Origin: Pogonophryne albipinna | Lineage: Eukaryota > Chordata > Actinopteri > Perciformes > Artedidraconidae | Direction: 5' to 3' | DNA: 64,000 bases | NCBI GenBank assembly: GCA_028583405.1 | Contig: CM053243.1 | Coordinates: 25,012,867-25,076,866, forward strand | Shown here: piece after piece, positions 1 through 16,227 of the stretch | How positions within the stretch are numbered: position 1 is the first letter of the stretch | How the letters are laid out: every line of letters starts with the position of its first letter | The notes under the pieces: generated by a model | Told to the model about the DNA's origin: nothing | The model's input: the letters and a program-made list of their open reading frames with translations, nothing else | Databases searched by the model: none | Program-made: the position numbers and the translations under genes

Positions 1-1530
<1,530 letters not shown>

Positions 1531-4500
1531 CTCATGTTGGGAGAAGACTGGTGGGTTGTTGTTCTCATCCTGTACCGTCACCACCAAAGTGCACGAACTG
1601 TTAAGACCTGCCAGGGAAATCATCACAGCTTCTGTTAGTGACTCAGGGTCAGCCCATCATGCAAATAACATAGTGAAGGAACAGCAAGAACATCATCCTT
1701 CCTCCATCCTGCCTCCATCACAACAATCATGAGTCATGCAGACCACATTATCCGTCACCCCAGAACACAATGTACATGCACTGATAAATAGTTATACATT
1801 ATGTTACCCTCTGGTACAGTAAAGGCTTTTTAATTTGGTTCTTTATCACTGCTTTCTTTTCTCTCTTGTCCCACCTTGATTGTTGAGTTTGCAGCTTTAT
1901 TGAAAACTATTTCTTTATTTTGACTGACATTTGGATGAAATTGTGATTGGCTGTGCAGTCTGCAATTGCGACTTGAATAACAGGGATGGTGATTGGAAAC
2001 TTGGCCTTGCAAAGTCTTTTTAAGGAATGCGCTAAATTCATACGGAAATACTAAATGTAGCTCTCTTCCACAAATTAGATTTTTCTCATTTGTTTTGAGA
2101 GAGAATAACCAAAGCACAACTAATGCACCTGTTAAGCGCACGTGTCTATATTTGTCTACGCAATACAAGCACAGTAGGAGGAAATAGGAGAAATAGGGTA
2201 TTGTACCTTTCAACCATTTTTGTTTGCTTTGTTGAATAAATAAAATGGTTTTAATTTTTAATTTGTATTGGGCAAACTAGATAATAAAGTTAGAACAACA
2301 AATAAAGAATATTTTAGCATTTTAGCATTTAAAAATACTATGTATGCCAGTTTCATCTATATTGTAATCTATCCAACTTTATGTCCATTACGTAATGTGT
2401 TTCTTAATAGATTGTATTTTTCAATAGAAAGTCGAATGCCTTTTTTCCTAGAAATCAATAAAAAGTAGAAGTTCTCAGAGACACAGACCTCTGCCAAGGG
2501 GAAATCCCAGCAAATAAAATGTAAAAGGCAAGTCAAATTTAAAAGGGCGTGTTCCCTATTTTGTGAGACTTAGCAGGGTTGTTAAACGAAAAATCCCAAC
2601 ATGAGGAAGGCTGCATTTTTGGATCAATCTAAAGTCACCTTTGGCATCCTCAGCAGTGATGGTGAGGGTGTACTGAGGGGCTGTGCCCTCCATACTGTCT
2701 GCCTGCACAGAGATGACCCCCGAGTCACGGTCCACTCTGAAGAGGGCTCGAGGACTCTCTGGAATTTGTCCGACTAAACGGTAGAAGATCCGCACGTTAT
2801 CCGTCTTGGGATCGTCATTATCGGCTGCCTGCACTGTCAGGATCTCTGTCCCTGGGAAAAAATACAGTGTGAATTACTTGCCAAATGAAACCCAAGAACA
2901 AAAAATGTATATCCCTCTGCCAAAAAATCCAGTCACAGAGAGCAGTGAGTGAGAATAAGGGCGAGGAAGGATAAAACAATAGCTTGCTCAATTAATCCTC
3001 ACAGAGTAATTACATCAGGTATAACAGATTGTCCTTGATGATTAATTTCCCAGAATCAAACTTTTAAAGCATCACCGGGTGAGTGAGGGTGCTTTCCCCC
3101 GGGTGCCTTTCCTGGCAAAAATCCCAAACTGCTCTCATAAAATCTATCTGGCCCTCTCACATCTTTATCACAGCAAAGTCCCTTCAACCCAGTGTTCCCT
3201 CTACCTTGCTGTGAATAATGACTCCCAATATAGATTAAAGATTTTTTTTAAGTGTCTCATAGCATTGTTTTAAAATGATCTCATCAACAATGGAGAAAAC
3301 AATTATTTAAAGGGAAAAAAACATGCTCTCCAACCCTTAAATATTTTGGACATTCCCTTGAGGGGCTTTACGTCATTCAGACGATCTAATTGTCCGAAGG
3401 TTTTATGAGAGAACTGCTAGGGTTGAGGTTTTTGAGTAAATAATAGTTTATCTGTAGTATTTTTACTTTTTTTTTTATATCTAAAATATATATAATATAG
3501 GCTGTCAATTACCTCGAGCAGCCAGTTCCTTGACCACAGTGTGGTACTGTGCCTGTGGAAAAGTGGGTCTGTTATCATTGGCGTCGCCCACCATCACCCT
3601 CAACTCCACAGGCTTTGCAATCTCTCTGCCATCTGGACGCTCAACCACGATGCTGATCTGGAACTGACCGGACAAAAAGAGAAACACATTGTTTGTCTCT
3701 GCAGTAGGTAGAGAAAAAGATAAAGTGGCCCTGCAGTAGAACGGTGAAGGATGCTTCCAATTGTACTGCAGGAGCGATTAGAATCCTGCAAAAGGGGTAA
3801 AGCTGGTAAATAAAATAGATGGATTGAAAAGAGAAAAACGTGCATGAATAGGCATCTCTACATTCATCATTCTGCAACTAGGGCAGGTGGGAGCACAAAA
3901 CCGACACTGTGAAAAGAATCCATCAGAAGTGCACCATCACTCATGAAAGATACAGACTGATGGAGCTGTATTCAGAAAAGAGAAGTTTGGCTTTTAGTGA
4001 CTCTTCAACATGTCTACAGATTATCAATCATGAAAAAGATGAGGTTTTCCGCACCTTTCTATTAAGTAACACTACAGAATACTTATGACGCAAATTTATA
4101 ACACGTTTTTAAACACGTTTTACATCCAGTGATGTGGTTGGTAATTGGCCACTTGAGCATTTGGGCCAAAATATACAGTCAAGTGTGCCATGTAAATCTT
4201 TCATGAGCAAATGAAAAAAATGATGATTTTATTTGCAGAAAATTAAAGTTAAGAAGATATTAAATAAAGTGTTTTATATATATACAGTTTTATATTTGTT
4301 TTCATGACAAAATAAGGGAGGAAGGAACATAGCTTTGATTGTATGGTTTTGGGTAGTTTCATTTATTTCTACTCTTTTCTGCTCAGTGCTTGTTAGACTC
4401 ATTTGTACCAGGCCCCTCTTTTTATGAAATCAACTGAGAGAAAAAATTAAATCTTTTCTGAACAACATATATTGTATACAGTATTTTAGGCCATTACTTC

Positions 4501-7500
4501 TACTACTACATTTAGTTATTCTACTACAGCATTATGAAATTCACTGTCAAGATCCATATGAATTTCACAGAATCCTAAAAAAACAGATCATGTGTGAATT
4601 TGTGACTTAAAGTGGATCTTGTGAAGACAAGAAAATATTGCAAGGTTTACATACAAATGAAAGCAAAGCTAAAATGAAACAAACACAACATAACAGAGTT
4701 CAAACATAGCAATAGATCTGCTTCTGTCTGTCTTAAAGAAACAGTGTAGCACATTTAGTCATAATGTTTTGACGCTTTAAACACTGACATTATAAACTGA
4801 CATTTATTATTAGTGCTGGAGATGTTTAGCTTGCACTCATACAGACCTGGTCTTGTGTCTCCCTGTCCAGAGGGGCGTTGAGATAAATGACTCCTTCTCT
4901 GCTGATGGTGAAGAGCATCTCTGGAAACTCCCCCTCCAGACTGTACTCTGCCTGACTTCCACTCCATTTGACCTACATAAACAAACACATAGGCGCACAC
5001 ATACTAAACTAAAAGTTCTCTCAATACATTTTGACATATAGAAATCTGGAAACATTATATTGCCTATTTTGTTTTAACAATGAAAATGTATGGGTTTGTC
5101 TTTCATTTGAGTGCAACAGGAAATGTGTCATGCAGTATAAGCCTAAAAAGCTATTCAGGCCTGCATGATGTATAAGTACAAAGCTAAGCTACATTTGTTT
5201 ACACGATAAGGAGCCAACCAAATGCACTGACAATGATGTGGAACAGAGAGCACAGCCAAAACTAACTATGCGCACTGAAGGGGATTTTCCACTCTGCTTT
5301 ACAGCCCCTGACAGAGGGCTGTGCAGTGGGGCTGAAAGGGCCCTGGTAGCCATCAGACAGCACCCAAGAAGGAGAGGGGCCCGGTCCCAGCACAGCTGAT
5401 GCACACCCAGGGCATGTGTATCTCCTCAACTCCTTGTCACACACTCCTCCCTTGTTTTGGAGATAGCTGCCCAAACACTGTGCTTCTGTATACATAAAGA
5501 CGATTCACACAGCTGGCTGCCTCTCGCTGTTATGGTGTGTTTCTAGAGCTCAGAACTTTGAAGAGATATGTTTAAAGAACTGATTAATGATCAGTGACTG
5601 CTCTGTATAAGATCTGAACAAAACATCTATGAAGTCATCTGTTTTGCCTCCGCCAGTGCTTGAGTTTGCAGAGCATGTTCTGTCTCCCCCGATTGTTGAG
5701 CTGCGTCAAGAGCGCCTCTTGTCTGTGTGTGTTCTTCTATAACACTAGGGAGTTATCAGCTGCTGAAGAACAGCAAATTATGCAATGTCCTGCATTAAAC
5801 ACAATATCAGGAAATACTAAAATATCACAGCTGGAACATTTTGTAGATGTAAACAAATTGAAATCTGCAACTGTTTTGATAATTGTTTAAATCAAAACAT
5901 TCGCAGCCTCTCAAATGTAAGGCTTTGCTGCCTTTATATGTCGTTTATAATTGAATTCTAAATATCAATTGCAATATGATACCATAGACTGAAAAATTAT
6001 AAAGGTTTTTGTAAGACTTACTCTACTAGCTTGAGAACATCACTAAATATGATATGAAATACTGACATGATAAATACTGAATTTCTTGGAGGGAACAGAG
6101 GCATTTTGACGCTTGTAAGATCACCAGTAATAACAGTGAACGTTAACGTTGGCTGGAGGTCAGGACAAAAGCATTATTGAGACAGAAAGAAAGAGTTGTC
6201 TGTGGTTAAAAGCAAACACTGTTTTTGTTGTCCTCTTGAGGGCAGCATAAACAAGTTGTTAACAAAACAGTGACCTATAATTACCTTATTAAATTAAGAT
6301 CGAATACATTTGCATTTTATTTCTTACACAACAGCAGATATGGAGCAATATAAAAACGTGTGTTGATCAAAGGTTAACATTAACATTTGATCATAGAACC
6401 TTAGACTTTGGTGTTATTAAAAGAAAAAATGTGATCCCTTTTAATGACTTATTTTAACTGAAGCAACACATTGAGGTATCTTTTACATTTTTAACACTGA
6501 TATGGTGCCATGACAAAGGTCTAGTGGGGCTCAAACCAATTCTGCAACAAAAAAATCTGATTTGATTTGACTGTGAAAACTGTCAATTGTGCTTAACTCA
6601 TTCATTCACAGGCTCTCCTCCACTCCAAAGTCTCAATAGATTACATTACTGAGTTGAAGTAGTCCTGCTGATTGGATTAAATAGTCAAAGTTTTAGGCAG
6701 GCAATCAGTAATATGAAATAGATAGCAGATTTAAATTAACCTCAATAGCCCCCAATGACGTAAAAGTACAGATAACAGATGCCTGGATTTAATATTTAAA
6801 ATTAGCTACAGCCTAATTTTATTTGATTGCAGAATGGGTGAAATTGATCGCAACATCAACCTCAACAACATTGTAGTTCACACAGAAAGAGATGATGGCA
6901 GAGAAACATGAAGCTACGCATCAGATTTGGACGATGAAACAGCAAGAAAAAGACAACATTTGTTGCAGATTATGACTGCTCTATTTATCCGAGACAATCG
7001 GGGGGGGGGGATCCATAGAGTGGGCCCTTGAACATGACTATGTCTGTGTGTGTGTCACAACAGCGGTTAGTCCTACCTCCTACTGAGCACCGCAGGACGA
7101 TCACTCAACGGGGGCGGGATGTGGCTTCCCCCTAGTAAACATCCCTGTTTAACTAATCCAGTTTAGTGATTTATTCAGGATGTAACTAAACGGTTTTCAT
7201 GTATGAGTAATGGAAGAAACGAGGATGTATTTCTCACTCTCTTAACACATTTTTCATTAGAAATGTAAGTGGATACAGTAAGGGAACCTGCTCAGTTAAA
7301 TATGTTCACATAAACTCATTTACATAAAGACAGACAGATGCTATTTGAAGACATAGAAATTATAAAAAAGGATTATTCGAAGTCACCAAGCTGTGTGCTA
7401 GGGTATTTGTTATTAGATATTAAACCGTTGAGACTGAAATATGATATTGTCGATTAAAACTGTTCTTTGAAAACTATGACAGAAAACGAAACAAATCAAA

Positions 7501-10500
7501 TGTGCCCACACGTGTGAATCCACACGTTTTCAGTGGGTGGAAGGGGCTGTTCAAACAGGAGAGATGAGAGGCTGAGGGCGAGTGTGGGGGAGGTGGGAGA
7601 AAACAGGAGGAGGGGGAGGTATGTGATATACCTACTGGCCACAGCGACTTTCAAAACCGACACAATGCTTTTAATTTAGCATCACATTCAGCTCTTACAA
7701 TCCTCTTTGTTTCCACAGTTCTCTGTAGTGAATGAATGAAGTTTATTTTGTGTCCTCACAAAGGGTAACGGCCACTGTGAGACATTTGTTTTCTACACGT
7801 GTCACAAAACACTGAGGGCTTTTGGGTTATTTATAGACATGTAGCTGATATGGCTTGTTTTATAAAAATACAAAAGGTCAGACAAGACCAGGGACTTACA
7901 TATGTTAGGAAAACCTGAGGGAAATCTTTAAACAGAATGTATATTATGGTGCTGCAGTAATGTGGAAACTTGAATATAAATTAAACATCTCCTTTAAGAT
8001 GAAATTAGAACATTGATTGAAATATAGATGTTTGTCATTCCACAATGAAATAGTGAGTGGGCTTAAGAATGTGTTTTTCAGTAGTGACTACATCAAAATG
8101 TTACTTGAGAACAGGATTTCCGTCTTTTGATCTGACAATGGGCCTTTGTGAAATCACCATGGTTACTCTTGTAGCTTTTCTATTATTCAGTATCAAAACG
8201 TGTACTCTTAACAACCTTCATTGGCAAGTAAGGCTGCAATTAACAACCATTGTCATAATCAAATATCTGGCAAATTACTCTCAATGATTAATCTGCTCTA
8301 TACATCGCAAGAAAGTAATAACGTAATGATGCCGTAATATGTCTTGTTTCAACTTATTAGTACCTCAAAGTGCAAAGATGTCAACTTTAAAGTGATGTGA
8401 ATGATTTAGCAAAAGGAGCAAGGTGTCACAACTGACAGGCTGGAACCAGAACGTTGGGAAATGACTTAAATTGTTGATTGATGATTAAAAAAAGCTGCTT
8501 ATTTATTCATTGTTGTTTATGGTCAATCATTTAGTTTAAGCAGATTTCAAGACATTTTGCATTACCTTTTTTGGCTGTTATAAGCCCATTGAATGGCTTT
8601 TATCAGGTGTCAAATTTGTCTCTAGATTACATTAAATACTAACATATTTATACTGACCTGTTAATTATGATTATGTGAAGTCTATTTATAGGGTGAATTT
8701 TGCCTTTAAGCTGTTTGTAGAATACCCCTCAGAGTGGTGGTGGGTGGGAGCGTGAGTAATTATGGGAGTTAAAGGGACTCGGTCAGGAGCTAGGCTGAAA
8801 GGATCCATGGCATTTGAACAGCATCAATAATTCAGTGTTTGGTCACTTAGGAGGACCAATGAGCCACTAAAAACAGCAACTGGCAATACGATGCCCCTTT
8901 ACTGGGCCCAGGCTATTGACAAAGTATGTTTTATGGTAATACGATACAACACTTGGACCTGCAAAAACAATAAAGTCAGCACTTTAACACACCAAGTTGT
9001 TTGCATGAAGCGTGGACAAGATCAAATAAGTAAAAGTGGTTTTAATGTAGACGAATGTGGATGGGTAAAACACTTTACGTGTCAAAGTGGTGGATTAGTG
9101 TTTCAGAGTGAACACATGTTGGTCAGGTCTCTGCGGCATCACCTGTGAGATGGGGATGGGGTAGGGGCCCGGGAGGTTCTCCTGAAGTCGTACCGGGTCG
9201 GGCGAGGCCCAAGTGTTTCCCGTCACCTCCACCGTAACGATCCCGTTGGTGAAGAAAGCATTCGCCTTCCCAGCCATGTCCTTCACCATCACCAAGAGTT
9301 TGTAACGGCCGCACATCTCAGGGTCCAGAGTAGAGGCTCCTGAAAGTCACAGTGGATTACATGATACAATGTGAGTCTTTATGTATGTGTTAATGTTGCA
9401 TGTAGGGTTTCTATCAAAGGCTAATTTGTCTGGTGAGACAATAAAAACGTTGATGTCATTACTAACAATATACATCAGAAGAATTAAGTGCTCTATATAG
9501 TCAGATTCTTTAAATACCCTTTATGTCCGTGGTTATGCATACATGAAGTTTGTATAGTATGTATGTTTCAATGTTTGTGTGTATGATAAATAACCATGGT
9601 TGCATGTTTACTTTCACTTTAATTTCTAAATAAACCTGATTACAAAGGCATCTGCTGTATACAGTATATTGTATATATATATATATATTGTTTAATGTCA
9701 TGATACTGTATTTGTGTAAATAATATGAGGAACCAAAGGAAAAACTAGTTTAAAGAGTCACAAAAAAGGAAAAACATAGATACACTATGATTGGTTTATG
9801 CAAACCATTCCATTATATTACTGAGACTCACATTGCCTTCTATATTTAAAATGAACATGAGGGCTCTATTCATCACTTTATTTTCAATTTCCAGCAAAAA
9901 TGGAAAATAACTACCGGAAACAACCCACTTTGAAGGTAATCATAACCATCACTTACGGCTGGCCTGGAAGACCAGTCGAAAATCAAAGAGATCATTTTCA
10001 ATTTTCACTGCTCGAGCTCTGTGAAAACTCAGCAGCCGTGTGGGCCGGAAAGGACAAGTGTGAAAGTCATCCAGCTCCTGCCAAGCCGGAACAAAGGGCA
10101 AAACGGGAGCTACAGAAATAGCTCCAGATTACAGCACTTTGAGGATCATTTCACTATGTATGTATTCAACATATGTCTGTTTGCCTAAAAAAAGTGTTAT
10201 TATTTTTCATTTACTGTACGGAAATCTGAACCTGAACAAGATTAAAGATGAACTACTCATGGTTGGCTTTTATGAGATTATCAGTGAAGCTTGTTTTGGG
10301 TTGTTCTCTTCTTTTGATCATATTTCTGCATAACTATGTTAAAATGAACAAGACCTGAGACCTTTTTTGAAAAAAAGGGTTCAATGCTCGATTTCTGAGG
10401 CAAATACAAATAACAATATTTGAGATTTTAGGAAATCTAGTAACAAATACATCAGCTGAAATTCACATTTGTTTTGAATGTGGTACAGCATGTTATTTTA

Positions 10501-13460
10501 AAAATAGCATGCTGTAAACTTGTCATTGCTCTCTGGTAGAAAAAAGGCAACAATCATTCCAAACTTGAATGAATATGTAATGAAATGTTTTGTTACTTAT
10601 TTGCTATATATACTGTATATTTCGTTGCAGTCATAAGTTGGGACTGACCTTCCTCTGTGAGGGAAACCTCTCCAGTGATGGCGCTGATGAAAAACATTTG
10701 GCTGGAGGGAATCCTGGGCGTCTGCTCCATGAGGCTGAAGCGCAGGTCAGCGTGGGCGGTGTTGCGGTCATCACGATCCCGTGCATCCACCTGCATGAAC
10801 GGAATCCCTGAGAGACACGGTGGCGCAGAGTCAAAGATGCTACCTTCTGTTTCACAGACATCAACCTCCACAGCAAACTCAAAGCATATAAAGTCCCTTA
10901 ATTCACAGAAAAGGATAAAACCTCCATTCAGGAAGCACAAATCCACATATATGTAGTTTCTTTTTGGTTTTGTATGTAAAGTTAAATTGGGACCCAACTT
11001 AAGAGATGACACAGCTATAAAATACCTGATTTGCCTATAAAAAACATGATGATACAAGTTTTTTGTTTTTTTTACGATACACTTTTTTTATTACATTTTT
11101 AAAGTTAAGTAGCTATTACGATTTTATTTGTGTCTAAAGAATGATCTATAAATGACTTTGATGAGGGTTAGGGTACATTTCTTCCAAGAACATAGAACAT
11201 TTATTATTTCATATAAAATACAGTTTTCTACTTGACAATGTGATTATTAAACCTTGTGAAAGTTTGCAGAAGAGACTTTTTTACTGTAATCTAAATGTAC
11301 CTGATCCAGTAAGACACGTCATTGGTTCTATAAATACAGAGGTTACGTGTATGATGCCGTTTCCAGGGATACATCAGGTATTTTTTCACAGTTTATTAAA
11401 AGGTTTTTTGTATTCCATCAAGCAGCACTGACAAAGGTGAGCCAGACTGAAAAAGGTTGTTTAACACAGCTCAAGGATTTTGTACCTTTGAGAAGCCCGA
11501 GCTGCACACTGCCTCTCATGCTCTCCCCTATGAAAGTGGGCACATTGTCGTTCTTATCGATGACACACACTTCGACGGTGAAGCTCTGACGGTGCTCTGA
11601 TGTTCTGAAGGACACCTGCATCATACACACAAACACATTCTGTAGGTGTCTTTAAATAACACACTCAAGAGCTAACATACAGCCTTGAGAAACTAACAAT
11701 CTAAAAAGGATTCATTATTGAACATAAGCACAAACACCTTACAAAAATATACTTGTTAAATCAATTATAAGCATCTTGAATGACGTCATTAGTAACTATT
11801 CATTAGCTCAGACACGTATAGTAAATTGATATCACAATATGGCACATAGTAATATTACCTGCAGAGAGTATGACGGCTGTTTCTCTCTGTCCAGTGGTTT
11901 TAGAGCATACAGAAACTGAGCGTCCACTCCGAATATCCCCTCATCATCCCCCGTTACCGTCAGCTCTGTGTAATTTCCTGGCAGGTTACGAAGCTGAACA
12001 GAACAGAACACCATTTAAGAAAATCATCAGCCTGTGTTCCTGTTTCAAAGCAACAATCAGTTGATCAAACTAGTGTATTTCTCCGGTGCATAGAGAGTAT
12101 AACAGTATGAGAATTCTTAAATTAATTAGTGAGCCACACCATTCAGTGGGTGACCCTCATTATAATAAAAAACGGCCACTCGTTTATTCCACATACACTA
12201 TCCTGCTACTTTAAAAACGTGCAGGTACATTCATTGTGTGTACATCAACTGCTAAAAATATTCCCCACAACTTCCTCTTTACAATTTTGAAAATGTATTA
12301 TTCAAAGTAAATAAAAGAAAAGCTGATAATTGTAGTCATCTCTTATGAACCATCTATCACAAAGAGCTTTTTCCTTGAACTAATCAGAAGCAATTACTAT
12401 GTCCCTTCCATTTAAAAACCAAAGTAGTTATTATCCAACTCTTCCATTCTGGCCATTAACATGCTATTTAAAAAGTGTTAATGACACTGAGTCCGACACA
12501 AAAAACAGAAATTATGACAATGCTTCGCACAAGATGTGATGGCGTACAATAAAAGCAATCAAAGTGGCAGATACTCATGCTGCGGCACAATCCATGGGAT
12601 GATGAGTGACATGTTTGAACAAAACCTCCCGCCTGCAGCTGGATTGAATGCAGAGGCTGGGTCATTGTGAACACTCCAATAATAGTCTAGTGATGACGGC
12701 AAGCATGTTCATACGTCCTAAACCTTACAGTAAGTGCAGAAAGGAGAGAATTGAGAGACTGACGCAATTCTGGTTTAATATACCTTCATTTTCTTCCTAT
12801 CAAGTATGGTCTTTTCGCCCATATTTCTCACCATTATGAGAAGAGCAGGCTTGAACAACTGGCAGGAGATTTGTTATTAACCTTCTTTAATCTGAAGGAA
12901 ATGCATTAAATGTTGAGGACATTTGACAGTGCATTAACTTTGATTAAATATTCAATGATCACTCTTAAAAACAGTTTTTATCCAACATCGTATCAAGGAA
13001 CTAGGCTTTGAGTTGCTGTCGAATTGCATTTCAAATTAGTATGCTCATGAAAATTACTATAAGAACTAAACACACTGGCTGAATTTTCATGTAGTAAACA
13101 CCATTGTTCAAAATCACACATGTATTCGCTTTTCAGAAGGCTGTGAACACAAGGAGAAACCTTTAGGTGAATTTAAGCAAGTGTACATTTCTTACCTTGG
13201 CCAGATACCATGGGAAAATACCATCGTAGTTTTCAGGGACACCAATTTTAACATTTGCTCCAGAGCACGGTGCAAATGTGTAAATGATCACCAACTACAA
13301 AACAAGATATTTTGTGTGTCTTAGTAAACTTGCTCAAACAGTAATTTAATTTAGTGAGAGAACAAGGTATTAAAGTAAACATTAATTTCATGATAAAAAG
13401 AAAATGATATCTTACTATGAGAGCAATGATGAGCATTGTCGTAGTTTCTCTGTCAGCCAT
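1531..13460 (-). CDS. cdh16: Cadherin-16 (KSP-cadherin), 5' ten coding exons, partial
   Basis: Calcium-dependent cell-cell adhesion protein of the 7D-cadherin type, a single-pass membrane protein of epithelia. Coding exons, each bounded by AG/GT: 13416-13460, 13196-13294, 11859-11993, 11486-11615, 10649-10807, 9143-9339, 4847-4972, 3513-3663, 2639-2851, 1531-1607. They join in phase to 1332 nt (444 codons). A hydrophobic signal segment (MLIIALILVIIYTFAP) precedes the EC1 start GVPENYDG. Cadherin motifs follow: LDRE in exons 3 and 7, DKNDN (exon 4), DRDD (exon 5), GDANDNRP (exon 8), ADNDD and DRDSG (exon 9), QDENNNPP (exon 10). About four EC repeats are covered; the rest and the membrane segment lie beyond the left edge. 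The paralogue cdh17 is the alternative. VPENY, the DRDD-TAxxDLRF stretch and the rrad neighbour favour cdh16. Start: ATG at 13460 just after a splice acceptor. Confidence 0.88.
4973..9142 (-). other. cdh16 intron 6 (about 4.2 kb)
   Basis: AT-rich sequence without a supportable exon on either strand. A short poly-G tract lies near 7002 and a purine-rich stretch near 7570-7620. No complete transposon with recognisable ends was found. Confidence 0.6.
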
Positions 13461-13994
13461 GAGTCCTGTAGATGTAGCATTTTCAGTGTTTCGTACCACA
13501 TGGCCTCAGCCCAACAATCAATACAATTTCTGTCTTGTTACTGATTCATAACCATGGTTATCTTTCATACACACAGTTTTTACTTGTGTAACAGCCTGCA
13601 TTTAAATACATAACCACGTATAAAGTCGTTTAAAGCATCATCTGAGCCCCCACTTTCACAGTGTACAGAAGACCAATAAAGCCATGTTTGATTGGAGAAA
13701 AGCTTAAAATCAAGTTGGACGTAAAAATGATATCATCTTATTGGAAAGCTCCAAATAAGCAGCTGTTCTAGCAATACCAAATAACAGGCTATGGTGCAGT
13801 GTAACAGTAATGCCCTTTATAATCAAATTATTTAAATTCAAGCCTCTAAAGTAGTAAAACACACTCTATATAAACTGTAGCTCAACAACAACAACAACAA
13901 CAAGATGACATAGATTACAGTGGCAAAACACGAGTTAACCAGCAACATGTATTAAATTATTATCCTATTTTAAACAAAAGCTTTTGTGCCTTAC

Positions 13995-14060
13995 CTTCTC
14001 CAAGTGATGTGTGTGTTCCTTCTGAGAAGTGTGAGAGGAGTTTAAATTAGGTGGAAAAAC
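13995..14060 (-). other. cdh16: Probable 5' untranslated exon of cdh16
   Basis: On the minus strand a good donor (AAG|gtaagg) sits after base 13995. The coding exon has an acceptor (ctacag|GACTC) five bases before its ATG, so an upstream untranslated exon is required. The upper boundary (transcription start) is a guess, and no clear TATA box is seen. An L2-type LINE begins only about 140 bp further upstream. Confidence 0.45.
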
Positions 14061-14190
14061 TGCGTACTTGTACTCCTTTGGTGGATTAATGGTTAACACC
14101 TTCAGATAAACATGCTTAACTACCTAGTTTCCTTGCTGTAAAACCAATGGCCAGTGAGGCTCCATTCCACAGACCATCACATGAATATTC

Positions 14191-16227
14191 ATGGAGATGA
14201 CTGTTGCTCCTTTGAAAAAGAAGAAAATAAAACAACATAGATTAGCTCCATGGCATAATGCCGAAACCCGCAAAATAAAGCAAAAGTCGAGACAACTTGA
14301 AAGGATATGGCGTTCCACTAAACTTGAAGAATCTCGTTTAATTTGGCATATTAGTCTCAATGAATATAAGAAAGCACTGCGTAAAGCGAGAGCAGCCTAC
14401 TACTCTTCATTAATAGATGAGAATAAGAATAATGCAAGATTTCTTTTCAGCACTGTAGCCAGGCTGACAGAGAGCCATAGCTCGATTGAGCCTTCTATTC
14501 CCATAGCACTCAGTAGTAATGATTTTATGTGCTTTTTTAACGATAAAATTGTTACTCTTAGAAACAAAATTAATGACCTCTTGCCTTTGACCAGTATAGT
14601 GTTATCAACAGCTCCCGGAAACGTAAGTTCTAATATTACACTAGATAGTAAACTAGAATGCTTTTCAGCCATTAACCTTGAACAATTAAATTCAATGATT
14701 CTCTCTTCTAAACCATCAACGTGTATGTTAGACCCAATTCCAACTAAGCTGTTGAAGGAAGTTTTTCCATTAATTGGCACTTCTTTATTAAATATTATGA
14801 ATATGTCTTTATTATCAGGCTATGTTCCACAATCATTCAAAGTAGCAGTGATAAAACCGCTTCTTAAAAAGCACAACCTCGATCCAGAGGTTTTAGCCAA
14901 TTATAGACCTATTTCTAATCTTCCGTTCCTCTCAAAAATTCTTGAGAAAGCGGTCGCAAAACAGTTGTGTGATTACTTAAAAAACAATGATTTATTTGAA
15001 GATTTTCAGTCTGGCTTTAGAACACATCATAGCACAGAGACAGCTCTGGTTAAAGTCACAAATGACATTCTAATAGCCTCAGACAAGGGACTTGTCTCTA
15101 TTCTTGTTTTGCTCGATCTCAGTGCTGCATTTGATACTATCGATCATGATATCTTATTGCAAAGACTAGAGCACTTAGTTGGCATACAGGGAACTGCTTT
15201 AGGCTGGTTTAGGTCCTATCTATCTGAACGCTCTCAGTTTGTACGTGTCAATGATGAATCTTCCACGCAAACCAAAGTTAGCCATGGAGTGCCACAGGGC
15301 TCAGTGCTCGGACCTATTTTGTTCACATTATATATGCTTCCGTTAGGCAATATTATAAGGAATCATTCTGTAAATTTTCATTGTTATGCAGATGATACTC
15401 AACTATATTTATCAATCAAGCCTGATGAAATTAATCATCTAAATAAAATTCAAGACTGCCTCAAGGACTTAAAAACGTGGATGACCTTAAACTTTTTGAT
15501 GTTAAACACGACCAAAACTGAAGTTATTGTACTTGGCCCGAAGAATCTACGAAACAAATTATCTAAAGATATACTAACTATGGATGGCATTAATTTGGCC
15601 TCCAGTGAGACTGTAAGGAATCTTGGTGTTATATTTGATCAGGATTTATCCTTTAACGCCCACATAAAATCAATTTCAAGGACCGCCTACTTCCATCTAC
15701 GTAACATTGCAAAAATCAGGCATATCTTGCCTCAAAACGATGCAGAGAAACTAGTCCATGCATTTGTTACTTCAAGGCTGGATTATTGTAACTCTTTATT
15801 ATCAGGGTGTACCAAGAAGTCAGTCAAGTCGCTTCAGCTGATTCAAAATGCTGCAGCTCGTGTACTAACCAGAGTTAGGAAAAGGGACCACATTACTCCT
15901 GTTCTGGCTGCCTTACACTGGCTCCCTATAGAACACAGGATAGAATTTAAAATTCTTCTTCTCGCCTACAAAGCCCTTAATGGGCAGGCGCCATCTTACC
16001 TTAAAGAACTCATTATACCCTACTGTCCTACTAGGGCATTGCGTTCCAAGAATGCAGGGTTGTTGGTTGTTCCTAGAGTCTCTAAAAGTACAATGGGAGC
16101 CAGAGCCTTTTCTTATCAAGCTCCACATTTGTGGAATCAGCTTCCAGTTTGTGTTCGGGCGGCAGACACCCTATCCGTTTTTAAGAGTGCGCTTAAGACC
16201 TTCCTTTTTGATAAAGCTTATAGTTAG
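14191..16227 (+). CDS. LINE reverse transcriptase ORF (678 aa, N-truncated)
   Basis: Open frame without internal stops. The RT core runs from roughly residue 218 to 440: [32 protein letters not shown], motif A around [11 protein letters not shown] (about 309-319), [13 protein letters not shown], and an intact catalytic YADD at 399-402. The C-terminal part ([28 protein letters not shown]) is typical of L2-type ORF2. The ATG at 14191 is fortuitous because the first few codons are flanking sequence. The protein cannot act alone without its endonuclease half. The open frame suggests a fairly young copy. Confidence 0.88.
   Translation: MEMTVAPLKKKKIKQHRLAPWHNAETRKIKQKSRQLERIWRSTKLEESRLIWHISLNEYKKALRKARAAYYSSLIDENKNNARFLFSTVARLTESHSSIEPSIPIALSSNDFMCFFNDKIVTLRNKINDLLPLTSIVLSTAPGNVSSNITLDSKLECFSAINLEQLNSMILSSKPSTCMLDPIPTKLLKEVFPLIGTSLLNIMNMSLLSGYVPQSFKVAVIKPLLKKHNLDPEVLANYRPISNLPFLSKILEKAVAKQLCDYLKNNDLFEDFQSGFRTHHSTETALVKVTNDILIASDKGLVSILVLLDLSAAFDTIDHDILLQRLEHLVGIQGTALGWFRSYLSERSQFVRVNDESSTQTKVSHGVPQGSVLGPILFTLYMLPLGNIIRNHSVNFHCYADDTQLYLSIKPDEINHLNKIQDCLKDLKTWMTLNFLMLNTTKTEVIVLGPKNLRNKLSKDILTMDGINLASSETVRNLGVIFDQDLSFNAHIKSISRTAYFHLRNIAKIRHILPQNDAEKLVHAFVTSRLDYCNSLLSGCTKKSVKSLQLIQNAAARVLTRVRKRDHITPVLAALHWLPIEHRIEFKILLLAYKALNGQAPSYLKELIIPYCPTRALRSKNAGLLVVPRVSKSTMGARAFSYQAPHLWNQLPVCVRAADTLSVFKSALKTFLFDKAYS

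Noticed and set aside
10593..11057. 154-aa minus-strand frame as one coding unit
   Set aside because: Only 10649-10807 is cadherin sequence with splice signals. The rest is intron read-through.
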